A DNA stretch of 61,967 nucleotides from Hymenobacter rubripertinctus. Lineage in GTDB: Bacteria > Bacteroidota > Bacteroidia > Cytophagales > Hymenobacteraceae. A model generated the notes under the pieces. It was not told the origin of the DNA. It worked only from the letters and a program-made list of their open reading frames with translations, and searched no databases. Location of the stretch: assembly GCF_003583925.1 (NCBI RefSeq), contig NZ_QYCN01000029.1, forward strand, positions 36,706 through 98,672, read 5' to 3'. Position numbers and translations under genes: made by a program. Of the stretch, positions 43,281 to 52,569 are shown piece by piece (position 1 is the stretch's first letter; each line of letters begins with the position of its first letter).

Positions 43281-43385
43281 GTCTGTCATCCTGAGCTTGC
43301 GAAGGACTTTCTCACGATTGCACCCGCTAAACAACCCGAGGTATGCGGACTGGCGAAGGTCCTTCGCAAGCTCAGGATGACAGAC
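43281..43385. repeat. 27-bp perfect inverted repeat element
   Basis: Arms 43281-43307 and 43359-43385 are exact reverse complements (GTCTGTCATCCTGAGC... and ...GCTCAGGATGACAGAC) around a 51-base centre. It lies just before the phosphoesterase gene. The arm sequence has the look of a dispersed Hymenobacter repeat; I infer this from memory, not from a search. Confidence 0.9.
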
Positions 43386-43437
43386 AGAGAAACGTATGAA
43401 TCTTCAGACGCCTTACCACCCCGCTCTTCCAACCCAC

Positions 43438-45087
43438 ATGAAAACCGCTTCCATCCTTTCAAAAAGCAGACGGCCGGGCTTCTCCGCCACTTTCATGCTG
43501 GGCGCATCGCTGCTGCTGGCGGCCTGCAACTCCGCCCCAAAACAGGAGGAAAAAGCCGCCGCTGCCGCACCTGGCACCGTCAGCGGCACCTTCACCATCC
43601 TGCACACCAACGACATCCATGGCCGGCACCGGCCCTTTACCGTGGCGCCCGGCAACGCCACCTCCCAGACCGGCGACGCGGGCCGGTCGGCCAGCTCGTT
43701 TGCGCACGCAGGCACCGTGGGGGGCTTTGCCCACCTGGCCACCGCTGTGGCGCAGGTGCGGCAGCAGCGCGGGCCGGCCAACGTGCTGCTGCTCGACGGC
43801 GGCGACACCTTTGGCGACGACTTTGTAGCCAACCAGACCAAAGGCGCCGCCAACATTCGCCTGATGAACGCGCTGGGCTACCAGTTCATGGCCCTGGGCA
43901 ACCACGATTTCGACTACGGCAGCGCCCGCACCCGCGAGCTGCAGCAGCTGGCCCGCTTCCCCATGCGCGGGGCCAACGTAACCGACAAGGCCACCGGCGA
44001 GCCCTTCCTCGGCGACCCCACCCAGGTGTTTACCGTGGGCGGGGTGCGCGTGGGCATCCTGGCCCTAACCTACCACAACACGGGCCTCACCGGCAACCCC
44101 AAAAACACCGCCGAGCTCACCTTCAGCAGTGGCCTGGAAGCTGCCCGCCGCTACCTGCCGGGTCTGCGCGCCCGCGCCGATGTGGTGGTGGTGCTCTCGC
44201 ACCAGGGCACGAAGGTGGATGAGCTGCTGGCCCGCGAGGTGCCGGGCATCGACCTGATTGTGGGCGCCCACTCGCACGACCTGATTACGCCGCCCCGGCA
44301 GGTAGCCGGCGTGTGGGTGGTGCAGGCCCTGTCCGATGCCGCCGTGCTCGGCCAGCTCACCGTGCAGGTGCAAAACGGCCGCCTGACCAACGTGGAGGGC
44401 ATCGCGCCCACGCTCTGGACCGACCAGTACCCCGCCGACCCGGCCGTGGCCGCCCTCGTCGATTCGCTGCGCGCGCCCTACCGGGCGCAGCTGGAAGAAG
44501 TGCTGGCCACCGCCACTGGCCGCATCGGCCGGCAGTACAAGTCGGCCAGCCCTTTCGACCAGCTGGCCGGCGAGTTGCTGCGCGAAGCCACGAAGGCCGA
44601 AGTCACCTTTTTGCCCGGCGTGGGCTACGGCGTGTCGCTCGAAACCGGCCCCATCACCCGCGAAGCCCTCTACACCCTGCTGCCGCACCCCTCCAAGCTG
44701 GTGACGATGACGCTGACCGGCGCGCAGCTGCTGGCCCTGCTGGAGCAAAGCGCCACCAACCTCAACCCCGGCGACGACCTCAAGCGGGTAGGGGGCCTCA
44801 TCCAAAGCAGCGGCCTGGCCTGGACCGCCGACCTCGGCCGCCCAACCGGGCAACGCGTGAGCGGTGTGCAGGTAAACGGCCAGCCCCTGGCCGCCACCCG
44901 CGCCTACCGCGTGGTGACGCACAACGGCATGCTCAGCGGCATCCACCGCTACACCACTTTCGCCCAGGGCCAGCAGATTGAGAAGCTGGAGAAGGGCGTG
45001 ACAGAGGTGGTAGAAGCCGGCCTGCGCCGCCGTGGTAAAGTAGCGCCGCCGGTGCTGGCGCGGGTGGAGATTGTGGCTGCCAAGTAG
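43438..45087 (+). CDS. Lipoprotein 5'-nucleotidase/2',3'-cyclic phosphodiesterase family
   Basis: 549 aa from the ATG at 43438 (MKTASILSKSRRPGFSATF, then a lipobox LLLAAC-N). Calcineurin-type domain with TILHTNDIHGRH (metal Asp and His), LLLDGGDTFGDDF, MALGNHDFDYGSA (about 148-160) and VGAHSHD; the C-terminal 5'-nucleotidase domain has YTLLPHPSKLVTMTLTGAQLLALLEQS. Likely exported and anchored on the cell surface or in the periplasm, hydrolysing nucleotides for phosphate or nucleoside. Start at 43396 is possible but gives a poor signal. Confidence 0.92.
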   Translation: MKTASILSKSRRPGFSATFMLGASLLLAACNSAPKQEEKAAAAAPGTVSGTFTILHTNDIHGRHRPFTVAPGNATSQTGDAGRSASSFAHAGTVGGFAHLATAVAQVRQQRGPANVLLLDGGDTFGDDFVANQTKGAANIRLMNALGYQFMALGNHDFDYGSARTRELQQLARFPMRGANVTDKATGEPFLGDPTQVFTVGGVRVGILALTYHNTGLTGNPKNTAELTFSSGLEAARRYLPGLRARADVVVVLSHQGTKVDELLAREVPGIDLIVGAHSHDLITPPRQVAGVWVVQALSDAAVLGQLTVQVQNGRLTNVEGIAPTLWTDQYPADPAVAALVDSLRAPYRAQLEEVLATATGRIGRQYKSASPFDQLAGELLREATKAEVTFLPGVGYGVSLETGPITREALYTLLPHPSKLVTMTLTGAQLLALLEQSATNLNPGDDLKRVGGLIQSSGLAWTADLGRPTGQRVSGVQVNGQPLAATRAYRVVTHNGMLSGIHRYTTFAQGQQIEKLEKGVTEVVEAGLRRRGKVAPPVLARVEIVAAK

Positions 45088-45220
45088 CGGATTTATTGGG
45101 GGGATAAGCACCGCACCGGGCGTGGCGGCATGAACTTTGTTTGCCCCGGTAGCCGTTGGGTATGGCAATAAGGCTGTTTTAGGGGAGTTGAGGTGAACTG
45201 GTGCAAACGGCGCGAACGGT

Positions 45221-45334
45221 CGCCTCACCCCCCGGCCCCCTCTCCGAAAAGGAGAGGGGGAGCCATACGATTATTGGCCGAGGCAAGACCGGTGTCCCCT
45301 CTCCTTTTCGGAGAGGGGGTCAGGGGGTGAGGCG
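45221..45334. repeat. 114-bp palindromic interspersed element, copy 2
   Basis: Same ends and inner arms as the element at 38272-38385, but in reverse orientation; the two differ mainly in the central 30 bases and in two positions of one arm. It sits after the phosphoesterase gene. The rest of the 45088-45456 gap shows nothing clear. Confidence 0.92.
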
Positions 45335-45456
45335 TACGCCAGAACAAGACGCCTGTTAAGCAATCAAAATGCATCAATGACAGCCTAACTATTCCCCAAA
45401 ATTCCCGGAAAAACCCTGCACCCAAACCCCCTTTTTAGCCCCCTTTAGCCCACCTG

Positions 45457-45490
45457 TTGGTCGCCACCAAAAAAAAATGGCGCAACTTTG
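45457..45490 (+). promoter_or_regulatory. Candidate promoter
   Basis: TTGG (45457-45460) and CAACTTTG (45483-45490, one mismatch from TAnnTTTG) are 22 bases apart. The small exported-protein gene begins 18 bases downstream. Confidence 0.45.
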
Positions 45491-45508
45491 CACCGTTCGT
45501 ACTGCTCT

Positions 45509-45880
45509 ATGCCGCGTTTCCTGTCCCATTTGCTGTTGCTGATTTATGCGGGGGTTTTCCTGCATTGCCAGCCCCTGCCCGGGCCGGCCGCCAGCGTAGC
45601 GAGTACTTCGGACTCGCCGCAGGAGCAGTCCGGCACCGGCCTCTGCAAAAAGAAGCTGCAAACGGTGCAGGCCGACCCTGCGACCGTGAAAGCGCTGGCG
45701 GCCAAGCAGCATCCGCTACCGCTGGACCTGTGCCTCGGCGGCGACTTTGCGGCGCTGTATTTCGGCCTGCTTTTCCCGGCCGACCAGCCCACCATCACCC
45801 CCGCCCGCGGCCCCGATGCCGGCCCCGCGCAGGTATTTGCCAACCACCCCAACAAGGCTCCGCCCGTCCGTTTTTCTTAG
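45509..45880 (+). CDS. Small secreted protein of unknown function
   Basis: 123 aa from the ATG at 45509 (MPRFLSHLLLLIYAGVFLHC). The first 20 residues look like a signal peptide, perhaps a lipoprotein signal with Cys20 (the lipobox VFLHC is not canonical). The mature part has two further cysteines (GLCKKK and DLCLGG) and a Pro/Ala-rich tail. I recognise no family. It precedes a tripartite efflux operon and may be part of it or of its regulation. Confidence 0.55.
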   Translation: MPRFLSHLLLLIYAGVFLHCQPLPGPAASVASTSDSPQEQSGTGLCKKKLQTVQADPATVKALAAKQHPLPLDLCLGGDFAALYFGLLFPADQPTITPARGPDAGPAQVFANHPNKAPPVRFS

Positions 45881-45894
45881 GAAAAGCGCGGAGG

Positions 45895-45954
45895 AGCCGG
45901 GTGCCATACCCGGCTGACTGCCCCGTTTGACGGGTGCGGTAGCCGGTTTTTTTT
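45895..45954 (+). terminator. Terminator with a competing upstream hairpin
   Basis: CCGGCT (45910-45915) and AGCCGG (45941-45946) bracket an inner stem (ACTGC-CCCG, TTTGA loop, CGGG-T-GCGGT) and eight T follow (45947-45954). The same CCGGCT is also the 3' half of an 8-bp hairpin AGCCGGGT-GCCAT-ACCCGGCT (45895-45915). The two structures are mutually exclusive, as in attenuators. It lies between the small secreted protein gene and the TolC-RND operon. Confidence 0.75.
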
Positions 45955-46131
45955 ATGCCCTGACCGGCCCGGGCGCGGCACCAGCCGCGCCACCTGCTCC
46001 TTCGGTTTCGTGCCGAAAGGCAACCCCGTATTTTCCTGAGAATCCCCAGCAAATCTGCCCCTAACTGGCCGAGCCGCACCACCATGCGCGCGTTTCCGGC
46101 CCGGATTTCTGTCACGACTTCTTCGGACTCC

Positions 46132-47556
46132 ATGCTTTTTTCTTGCCTAGCCGCCCGTTGGCGGCAACCTCTGGCGACGTGGCACCTAACCGGCGCACTG
46201 CTGCTGCTGGCCATGGCCGGCCAGGCCCAACCGGCTCCCGCGCCATCCGCTGTTGCCCAACCCATCTCCCTCACCCAGGCGCTGGAACTGGCCCGCCGAA
46301 ATGCCCCCCACCTGCAAGCCAAAGCCTATCAGGTGCAGGCCGCCGAGGCCGACATCACCCAGGCCCGCACCCAGCGCCTGCCCTCGGTGCGGCTGAGCGG
46401 CCAGGTTAGCTACGGCTCGACCAATGCCGTGGCGGGCACCATTCTGCCCATCGGCACCGTCATTCCCAGCAACGGCACGCTGGCCGGGGTCAACTCCTAC
46501 AACGCCGTGTTTGGCAGCATGGGCACGGCCCTGGCCGAGTGGAGCCCCGTCACGTTTGGCCAGTACCCGGCCCAGCTGGCCCGCGCCGAGGCGGCCCGCG
46601 GCTATGCCCAGGCCGATGCCGACAACGAGTGGTTCACCCAGCAGCTGCGCGTGGCCCAGACCTACCTCGACCTGCTGGCTACCCAAAGCCTGCGCCGGGT
46701 GCGCGAGCAGGACGTGCGCCGCGTGGGCACGCTCGAAAAGACCATCACCCGGCTGGCCCTCAACGGCCTGCGGCCCGGCGTCGACAGCACCCTGGCCCGC
46801 GCCGCCGAGGCCCAGGCGCGGCTGGCCCTCATCGCGGCCCGCGAGCAGGAAGCCGACCGGCAGGCCCGCCTTTCCACGCTGCTCGGGCAACCCGGCCGCC
46901 GCTGGCAGCCCGACACGGTGTACAACGCCCGCCTGCCGCTTGCGCTGGCCCTGCCGCCGGCCACCCACCCCACGCTGGGCCTGCAGCAGCGGGCCGTGGA
47001 GTTGGGCCAGGCCCGCGAAACCAGCATCCGGCGCAGCTACCGGCCCCGGCTCTCGCTGCTGGGCGCCACCTGGGGGCGCGGCTCGGGCATCGGCTACAAT
47101 GGCCAGACCGATTACGGCCTGGGCGGGGCCGCGCCCACCCGCTTCAACTACGCGCTGGGCGTGGGCCTCGTGTTTGACGTGCTGGACTGGCCGCGCCTGC
47201 GGGCCCAGGCCCGGGCCGAAAACCTGCGCACCCAGGGCCTGCAGGCCGAATACCGCCAGCAGCAGCTGGAGCTGAGCAACCAGGCCACCCTGGCCGAACA
47301 GCGCCTGGCCCTGGCCGCCGACCGCGCCCGCCAGGCCCCGGTGCAGCTCGCGGCTTCCCGCCAGGCCTACCGCCAGAAGCTGGCCCTTTATGATGCCGGC
47401 CTGGCTACGGTGGTCGATGTGACGCAGGCCCTCTACGCCCTGCAGCAGGCCGAGCAGGACCAGGTGCTGACGGCCAACGCGGCCTGGCAGGCGGTGCTGC
47501 TGCAAACGGCCGCCGCCGGCGACTTCTCCTTCTTTTTCACGCACCTCACTCCCTAG
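46132..47556 (+). CDS. TolC family outer-membrane efflux protein
   Basis: 474 aa from the ATG at 46132, which gives a normal signal (MLFSCLAARWRQPLATWHLT plus hydrophobic core ending GQAQ); an ATG at 46084 would add 16 residues. The mature protein has the two-repeat outer-membrane-efflux pattern: ISLTQALELARRNAPHLQAKAYQVQAAEADI and AYRQKLALYDAGLATVVDVTQALYALQQAE, both long coiled helices. Forms the outer-membrane exit duct of the RND system; stop is four bases before the RND gene. Confidence 0.92.
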   Translation: MLFSCLAARWRQPLATWHLTGALLLLAMAGQAQPAPAPSAVAQPISLTQALELARRNAPHLQAKAYQVQAAEADITQARTQRLPSVRLSGQVSYGSTNAVAGTILPIGTVIPSNGTLAGVNSYNAVFGSMGTALAEWSPVTFGQYPAQLARAEAARGYAQADADNEWFTQQLRVAQTYLDLLATQSLRRVREQDVRRVGTLEKTITRLALNGLRPGVDSTLARAAEAQARLALIAAREQEADRQARLSTLLGQPGRRWQPDTVYNARLPLALALPPATHPTLGLQQRAVELGQARETSIRRSYRPRLSLLGATWGRGSGIGYNGQTDYGLGGAAPTRFNYALGVGLVFDVLDWPRLRAQARAENLRTQGLQAEYRQQQLELSNQATLAEQRLALAADRARQAPVQLAASRQAYRQKLALYDAGLATVVDVTQALYALQQAEQDQVLTANAAWQAVLLQTAAAGDFSFFFTHLTP

Positions 47557-47560
47557 CCGC

Positions 47561-50500
47561 ATGTACGAACTCATCCGCTCGGCCCTGCAGCGGCCTATTA
47601 CCGTGGTGGTGGCCATGCTGGCCATCCTCTTTTTCGCCTTTGCCGCCGTGCGCAGCATTGCCGTCGATATTTTCCCGGCCATGGACGTGCCGGCCATCTA
47701 CGTGGCCGAGCCCTACGGCGGCCTCTCGCCCGAGCAGCTCGACGGCTTCATGGCCAACCAGTTCCAGAACAACTTCCTGTTCGTGTCGGGCGTCAAGAAG
47801 ATTGAAACCAAGAGCATTCAGGGCCTCACGCTCATCAAGCTCTCCTTTTACCCCGGCACCGACATGGCCCAGGCCGCCGCCGAGGTGGCCACCCAGGTGT
47901 CGCGGGCCACGGCCTTTATGCCGGTGGGCACGCTGCCCCCGCAGGTGGTGCGCTTCGATGCCAGCTCGCTGCCGGTGGGCCAGCTCGTGCTCGAAAGCGA
48001 GCAAAGCTCGCTCACCCAGCTCCAGGATTTGGCCGCCAGCCGCATCCGGCCCATGTTCACCACCATTCCGGGCGTTACCTCCACGGCCCCGTTCGGCGGC
48101 AACATCCGCACCATTGTGGTGCGGGCCGACCCCGGCAAGCTGCGCAGCTACCAGCTCACGCCCGACGACGTGGTGAAGGCCATTGTGAGCAGCAACCAGC
48201 CCTCGGCGGCCGGCAACGTGAAGATGGGCGACATGGCCTACATGGCCCCGGTAAACTCGCTGATTGAGAACCCCGCCGACTTCCTCGACGTGCCCCTGAA
48301 AACCGGCGCCGGCCCCGGCGTGTACCTGCGCGACGTGGCCACGGTGGAGGACGCGGCCGACGTAACCACGGGCTACGCCGTCATCAACGGCAAGCGCGCC
48401 ATCTACATGCCCGTCATCAAAAAGGCCAATGCCTCGACCCTGAAAGTGGTGCAGGACGTGAAGGACAAGCTGCCCACCCTGCGCGCCCTGCTGCCCGAAG
48501 ACGTGAAGCTGAGCTACGCCTTCGACCAGTCGGTGTACGTGGCCAACTCGCTCAAAAGCCTGGTGACGGAGGGCATTCTCGGGGCCGTGCTCACGGGCCT
48601 GATGGTGCTGCTGTTTCTGCGCGACTGGCGCAGCGTGCTCATCGTCATCACCACCATTCCGCTCTCGGTGCTCTCGGCCGTTATCCTGCTGAACCTGTTC
48701 GGTCAGACGCTCAACATCATGACCCTGAGCGGGCTGGCCCTGGCCATCGGCGTGCTGGTGGACGAGGCCACGGTGACCATCGAAAACATCCACCAGCACC
48801 TGGAAACGGGCAAGAACAAGGCCCAGGCCATTTGGGACGCGGCCCGCGAAATTGCCCTGCCCAAGCTCCTGATTCTGCTCTGCATCCTGGCCGTGTTCGC
48901 GCCGGCTTTGGTGATGGAAGGCGTGCCGCGGGCCATGTTCCTGCCCTTGTCGCTGGCCGTGGGTTTTGCCATGGTGGCCTCGTTTCTGCTCTCGCAAACG
49001 CTGGTGCCGGTGATGGCCAACTGGCTGATGAAAGACCACGCCGCCGACGGCTCGCACGCCGAAAAGGCCCCGGACACCGGTTTCTTTGCCCGTTTCCGGG
49101 CCGGCTACCAGCGCCTGCTCGTGCGCACCCAGGGCCGGCAGCGGGGCCTGGTGCTGGGCTACCTCACGCTGAGCGTGGTGGTGGTGGCGGCGGGCTTCGC
49201 CCTTATCGGCACCGATATTTTCCCGCAGGCCAACAGCGGCCAGTTCCAGCTGCGCCTGCGCGAAAAAGTGGGCACCCGCCTCGAAAAAACCGAGAAAACG
49301 GTGGCCGCTGTGCAGGCCATCATCAACAAAGAAGTGGGGCCGGCCAACGTGGAAATCTCGTCCACGTTCGTGGGCACCCAGCCGGCCAGCTTCGCCGTCA
49401 ATTCGGTGTTTGTGTTCACCACCGGCCCCCACGAGGCCATTATGCAGGTGGCCCTGCGCGAAGGCGTGCACGTGAAGCTGCCCGCCCTCAAGGAGCGGCT
49501 GCGGCGCGAGATTCTGCGCCAGTACCCCGGTTTACAGCTTTCGTTTGAGCCCATCGAGCTGGTAGAAAAGGTGATGAGCGACGGCGCGCCCACGCCCATT
49601 CAGGTGAACGTGGGGGGCAAAAACCTGCTCGAAGCCGCCGGCCACGCCCGCAAGGTGCTGGCGCAGCTGCAGCAGATTCCGTACCTGCGCGACGTGCAGA
49701 TTGCCCAGCCCCTGCAGTACCCGGCCCTGCGCATCGACGTGGACCGGGAGCGGGCCGCCCAGTTCGGGCTCACCAGCCAGGAAATCACCCAGTCGGTGGT
49801 GGCCGCCACGTCGTCGTCGCGCTTCACCAGTAAAAACCTGTGGCTCGACCCCAAATCGGGGCTGGGCTACCAGGTGCAGGTGCAGCTGCCCGAAGACCAG
49901 CTCACGCAGCTACAGGACTTGGAGGCGCTGCCGGTGAAAGCCGGGCAGGCGCGCCCGACCATCGGCGAAGTGGCCACCATTTCGGCCCGCATGATGCCCG
50001 GCCAGATTGACCGCCAGGGACCTTACCGGCTGGTGAGCATCACGGCCAACGTGCACGAGCAGGACCTGGGCACCTCCGCGCAGGCCGTGCGCCAGTCGCT
50101 TAAACAGGCCGGCGAGCCCCCGCGCGGGGTGGTAGTGAACCTGGTGGGCCAGCCCCAGCTGCTGGCCGAAACCATGAGCAGCCTGCAAACCGGCCTGGGC
50201 ATGGCCATTGTGGTGATTTTTCTGCTGCTGGCCGCCAACTTCCAGAGCTTCCGCCTCTCGCTGGTGGTGCTGTCGGTGGTGCCGGCCGTGGTGGGCGGCT
50301 CGCTGCTACTGCTGCTGGCCACCGGGGCCACGCTCAACCTGCAGTCCTATATGGGTATGATTATGAGCGTGGGCGTGTCGGTGGCCAATGCCATCCTGCT
50401 CATTACCAGCGCCGAACACCTGCGCCACGAGCACCGCGACGCCCTGCAAGCCGCCCGCCGGGCGGCCGATACCCGCATCCGCCCCATCCTCATGACCAGC

Positions 50501-50713
50501 ATTGCCATGATTGCCGGCATGCTGCCCATGGCCTCGGGCCTGGGCGAGGGCGGCGACCAGATTGCCCCGCTGGGCCAGGCCGTTATCGGCGGGCTCATTG
50601 CCTCCACGCTGGCCTCGCTGCTGGTGCTGCCCCACGTGTTCGGCTGGGCCATGGGCCGGGTTGGTTTCGCGTCGGTATCGCTGCTGCCCAAGCGCACCCG
50701 GCAGGCGGCTTAA
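47561..50713 (+). CDS. RND efflux pump (HAE-type)
   Basis: 1050 aa, twelve membrane segments. PITVVVAMLAILFFAFAAVRSIAVDIFPAMDVPAIYV is the first helix and porter start. GLALAIGVLVDEATVTIENIHQHL (about 393-416) is helix 4, where the usual V-DD-A proton-relay pair reads DEA, a conservative change. GLGEGGDQIAPLGQAVIGGLIASTLASLLVLP (about 990-1020) is near the end. Proton-driven pump exporting small molecules. The gene order TolC-pump-adaptor is somewhat unusual. Confidence 0.95.
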   Translation: MYELIRSALQRPITVVVAMLAILFFAFAAVRSIAVDIFPAMDVPAIYVAEPYGGLSPEQLDGFMANQFQNNFLFVSGVKKIETKSIQGLTLIKLSFYPGTDMAQAAAEVATQVSRATAFMPVGTLPPQVVRFDASSLPVGQLVLESEQSSLTQLQDLAASRIRPMFTTIPGVTSTAPFGGNIRTIVVRADPGKLRSYQLTPDDVVKAIVSSNQPSAAGNVKMGDMAYMAPVNSLIENPADFLDVPLKTGAGPGVYLRDVATVEDAADVTTGYAVINGKRAIYMPVIKKANASTLKVVQDVKDKLPTLRALLPEDVKLSYAFDQSVYVANSLKSLVTEGILGAVLTGLMVLLFLRDWRSVLIVITTIPLSVLSAVILLNLFGQTLNIMTLSGLALAIGVLVDEATVTIENIHQHLETGKNKAQAIWDAAREIALPKLLILLCILAVFAPALVMEGVPRAMFLPLSLAVGFAMVASFLLSQTLVPVMANWLMKDHAADGSHAEKAPDTGFFARFRAGYQRLLVRTQGRQRGLVLGYLTLSVVVVAAGFALIGTDIFPQANSGQFQLRLREKVGTRLEKTEKTVAAVQAIINKEVGPANVEISSTFVGTQPASFAVNSVFVFTTGPHEAIMQVALREGVHVKLPALKERLRREILRQYPGLQLSFEPIELVEKVMSDGAPTPIQVNVGGKNLLEAAGHARKVLAQLQQIPYLRDVQIAQPLQYPALRIDVDRERAAQFGLTSQEITQSVVAATSSSRFTSKNLWLDPKSGLGYQVQVQLPEDQLTQLQDLEALPVKAGQARPTIGEVATISARMMPGQIDRQGPYRLVSITANVHEQDLGTSAQAVRQSLKQAGEPPRGVVVNLVGQPQLLAETMSSLQTGLGMAIVVIFLLLAANFQSFRLSLVVLSVVPAVVGGSLLLLLATGATLNLQSYMGMIMSVGVSVANAILLITSAEHLRHEHRDALQAARRAADTRIRPILMTSIAMIAGMLPMASGLGEGGDQIAPLGQAVIGGLIASTLASLLVLPHVFGWAMGRVGFASVSLLPKRTRQAA

Positions 50714-50744
50714 CTCCTATTAGTTTCTCTCTTTTGAACTTCTT

Positions 50745-51914
50745 ATGACTGATTATCTGAACCTTACTACTGGACTGCGCCAGCGCGTGGCCCCGCTGCT
50801 GGCCGGCCTGGCCCTGGCCGGCTGCACTTCCGCCACCGATGATTCGGGCGCGGCCGAAGCGGCCGCCAAGCCGGCGGCCCCGGTGGTGGCGCCCGTCGCC
50901 ACGTTCACGCTCGGGGCCGCGCCGGCCGTGCGCCGCCTGCGCCTGTCCGGCGAGCTCAAGCCCTTCGAGCAGGTCGATATTTTCCCCCGGGTGGGCGCTT
51001 TCGTCAAGCAGGTGCTCGTTGACCGGGGCACCCGCGTAGCCAAAGGCCAGACCCTGGCCCTGCTCGAAGCGCCCGAGCTGGCCGCCCAGCTGGCCCGGGC
51101 CACCTCGCGCTGGCAGGCCGCCCAGGCCAAGCTCTCGGGCACCAAAGCCAGCTACGAGCGCCTGCTGCGCACCAGCCAGGAGCCCGGCACCATCTCGCCC
51201 AACGACCTGGAGCGCGCCCGCGCCGACATGCAGGGCGACCAGGCCAACGTGCAGGCCGCCCGCTCCGAGCTGCAGGCCAGCCGCGAGCTGAGCAACTACC
51301 TGGTGGTGCGGGCTCCGTTTGCCGGCGTCATTACGGCCCGCAACGTGTCGGCCGGGGCGCTGGTGGGGCCGGGCGGGGGCCAGCCGGCCAGCCCGCTTTT
51401 CTCGCTCGAAAACAACCGCACCCTGCGCCTGGAAGTGGCCGTGCCCGAAGCGGCGGCCGGCCAGTGGCTGCAGCCCGGCGCTGCGGTGCCGTTCACGGTG
51501 CCCGCCTTCCCCGGCCAGACTTTTACTGGCACCTACCGCCGCCACGCCGACCGCCTGAGCCAGAGTGTGCGCTCCGAGCTGGTGGAAATGGACGTGCCCA
51601 ACGCCGCCGGCCAGCTCAAGGCCGGCATGTACGCCCAGGTGCTGGTGGCCCTGCCCACCGCCGCCAGTGGCCGGGCCGTGCCCGTTTCGGCCGTGTTCGC
51701 GCGCCCCGACCAGCCCCAGCAGAGCCAGGTAATCCGGGTGCAGGATGGCCGGGCGCAGTGGGTGCCGGTGCGCCGCGGGCCGCTGCTCAGCCGCGACTCG
51801 GTGGAAATCTCCGGCGCGCTCACGCCCGGCGACGTGCTGGTGCGCGAGGCCTCCGGGCAGCTGGCCGATGGCCAGCCCGTAACCGTCGCCAAGCCCAAAC
51901 CCGCTGGTGCGTAA
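50745..51914 (+). CDS. RND efflux periplasmic adaptor lipoprotein
   Basis: 389 aa. Lipobox LALAGC-T at about 28-33. HlyD-type layout: RLRLSGELKPFEQVDIFPRVGAFVKQVLVDRGTRVAKGQTLALLE (lipoyl-like half), a coiled-coil hairpin (about 110-180), NYLVVRAPFAGVITARNVSAGALV, then the beta-barrel domain. Connects the pump to TolC. Last gene of the operon, 31 bases after the pump gene. Confidence 0.94.
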   Translation: MTDYLNLTTGLRQRVAPLLAGLALAGCTSATDDSGAAEAAAKPAAPVVAPVATFTLGAAPAVRRLRLSGELKPFEQVDIFPRVGAFVKQVLVDRGTRVAKGQTLALLEAPELAAQLARATSRWQAAQAKLSGTKASYERLLRTSQEPGTISPNDLERARADMQGDQANVQAARSELQASRELSNYLVVRAPFAGVITARNVSAGALVGPGGGQPASPLFSLENNRTLRLEVAVPEAAAGQWLQPGAAVPFTVPAFPGQTFTGTYRRHADRLSQSVRSELVEMDVPNAAGQLKAGMYAQVLVALPTAASGRAVPVSAVFARPDQPQQSQVIRVQDGRAQWVPVRRGPLLSRDSVEISGALTPGDVLVREASGQLADGQPVTVAKPKPAGA

Positions 51915-51943
51915 CAAATGAAACTTTGTTCATATTAACTTTG
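51913..51943 (+). promoter_or_regulatory. Palindrome and promoter element upstream of the thioredoxin-like gene
   Basis: AACAAA-TGAAAC-TTTGTT (51913-51930) is a perfect inverted repeat that also contains ATGAA-N6-TTCAT. TAACTTTG (51936-51943) right after it matches the TAnnTTTG -7 box, so a regulator could bind over the promoter. A -33 box is not clear. Confidence 0.5.
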
Positions 51944-51966
51944 TCGTCTCTTTAAATCCCTCAACT

Positions 51967-52569
51967 ATGAATCGCAAAACCCTCATCTCCTGGCTCCCGC
52001 TGGCCCTGTTCGCTCTCGTTATGTTCTCGCCCCTGCGGCCCATCGTGCTCGGTGGCCTGCAGCGCGGCCTGCTGGCCACCGGCCTCATGAAGGCCGACGT
52101 GCCCGTGGCGCCCGCTACCGCCACACCGGTGGCGCTTACCAATGGTAGCGCCTACCCCCATAACCTGCCGCTTACTACGCTCGACGGCAAAGCCGTGAAC
52201 CTGAGCGAGCTGAAAGGCAAAGTGGTGTTTGTGAACCTGTGGGCCAGCTGGTGCCCGCCCTGCGTGGCCGAAATGCCGGGCATTTACGCCCTCTATAACA
52301 AGGTAGACCACTCGAAAGTGGCCTTCGTGATGCTCTCGCTTGATGAGGACCCGGCCAAGGCCCGCAAATTTGTGCAGAAACGCGGCTACACCTTCCCCGT
52401 GTACCTGCGCACGGCCGAGCTGCCCGCCCCGTTCAACTCCAGCGCCATCCCTTCCACCGTTATCCTCGGCCCCGACGGGCAGGTAGCGGCCCGCCACGAT
52501 GGTATGGCCGAGTACGACACGCCCGAGTTCCTGGCCGCGCTGAACAACCTGGCCAAGTCGGCCCGGTAA
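51967..52569 (+). CDS. TlpA/ResA-like membrane-anchored thioredoxin
   Basis: 200 aa. One N-terminal hydrophobic segment (about 10-30), then a periplasmic thioredoxin domain with VVFVNLWASWCPPCVAEMPG (CPPC about 94-97), VAFVMLSLDEDPAKARKFV and FNSSAIPSTVILGPDG (cis-Pro). CPPC and the TlpA-like loop suggest a thiol reductase for cytochrome c maturation or general redox repair. Monocistronic by position, with its own promoter. Confidence 0.9.
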   Translation: MNRKTLISWLPLALFALVMFSPLRPIVLGGLQRGLLATGLMKADVPVAPATATPVALTNGSAYPHNLPLTTLDGKAVNLSELKGKVVFVNLWASWCPPCVAEMPGIYALYNKVDHSKVAFVMLSLDEDPAKARKFVQKRGYTFPVYLRTAELPAPFNSSAIPSTVILGPDGQVAARHDGMAEYDTPEFLAALNNLAKSAR

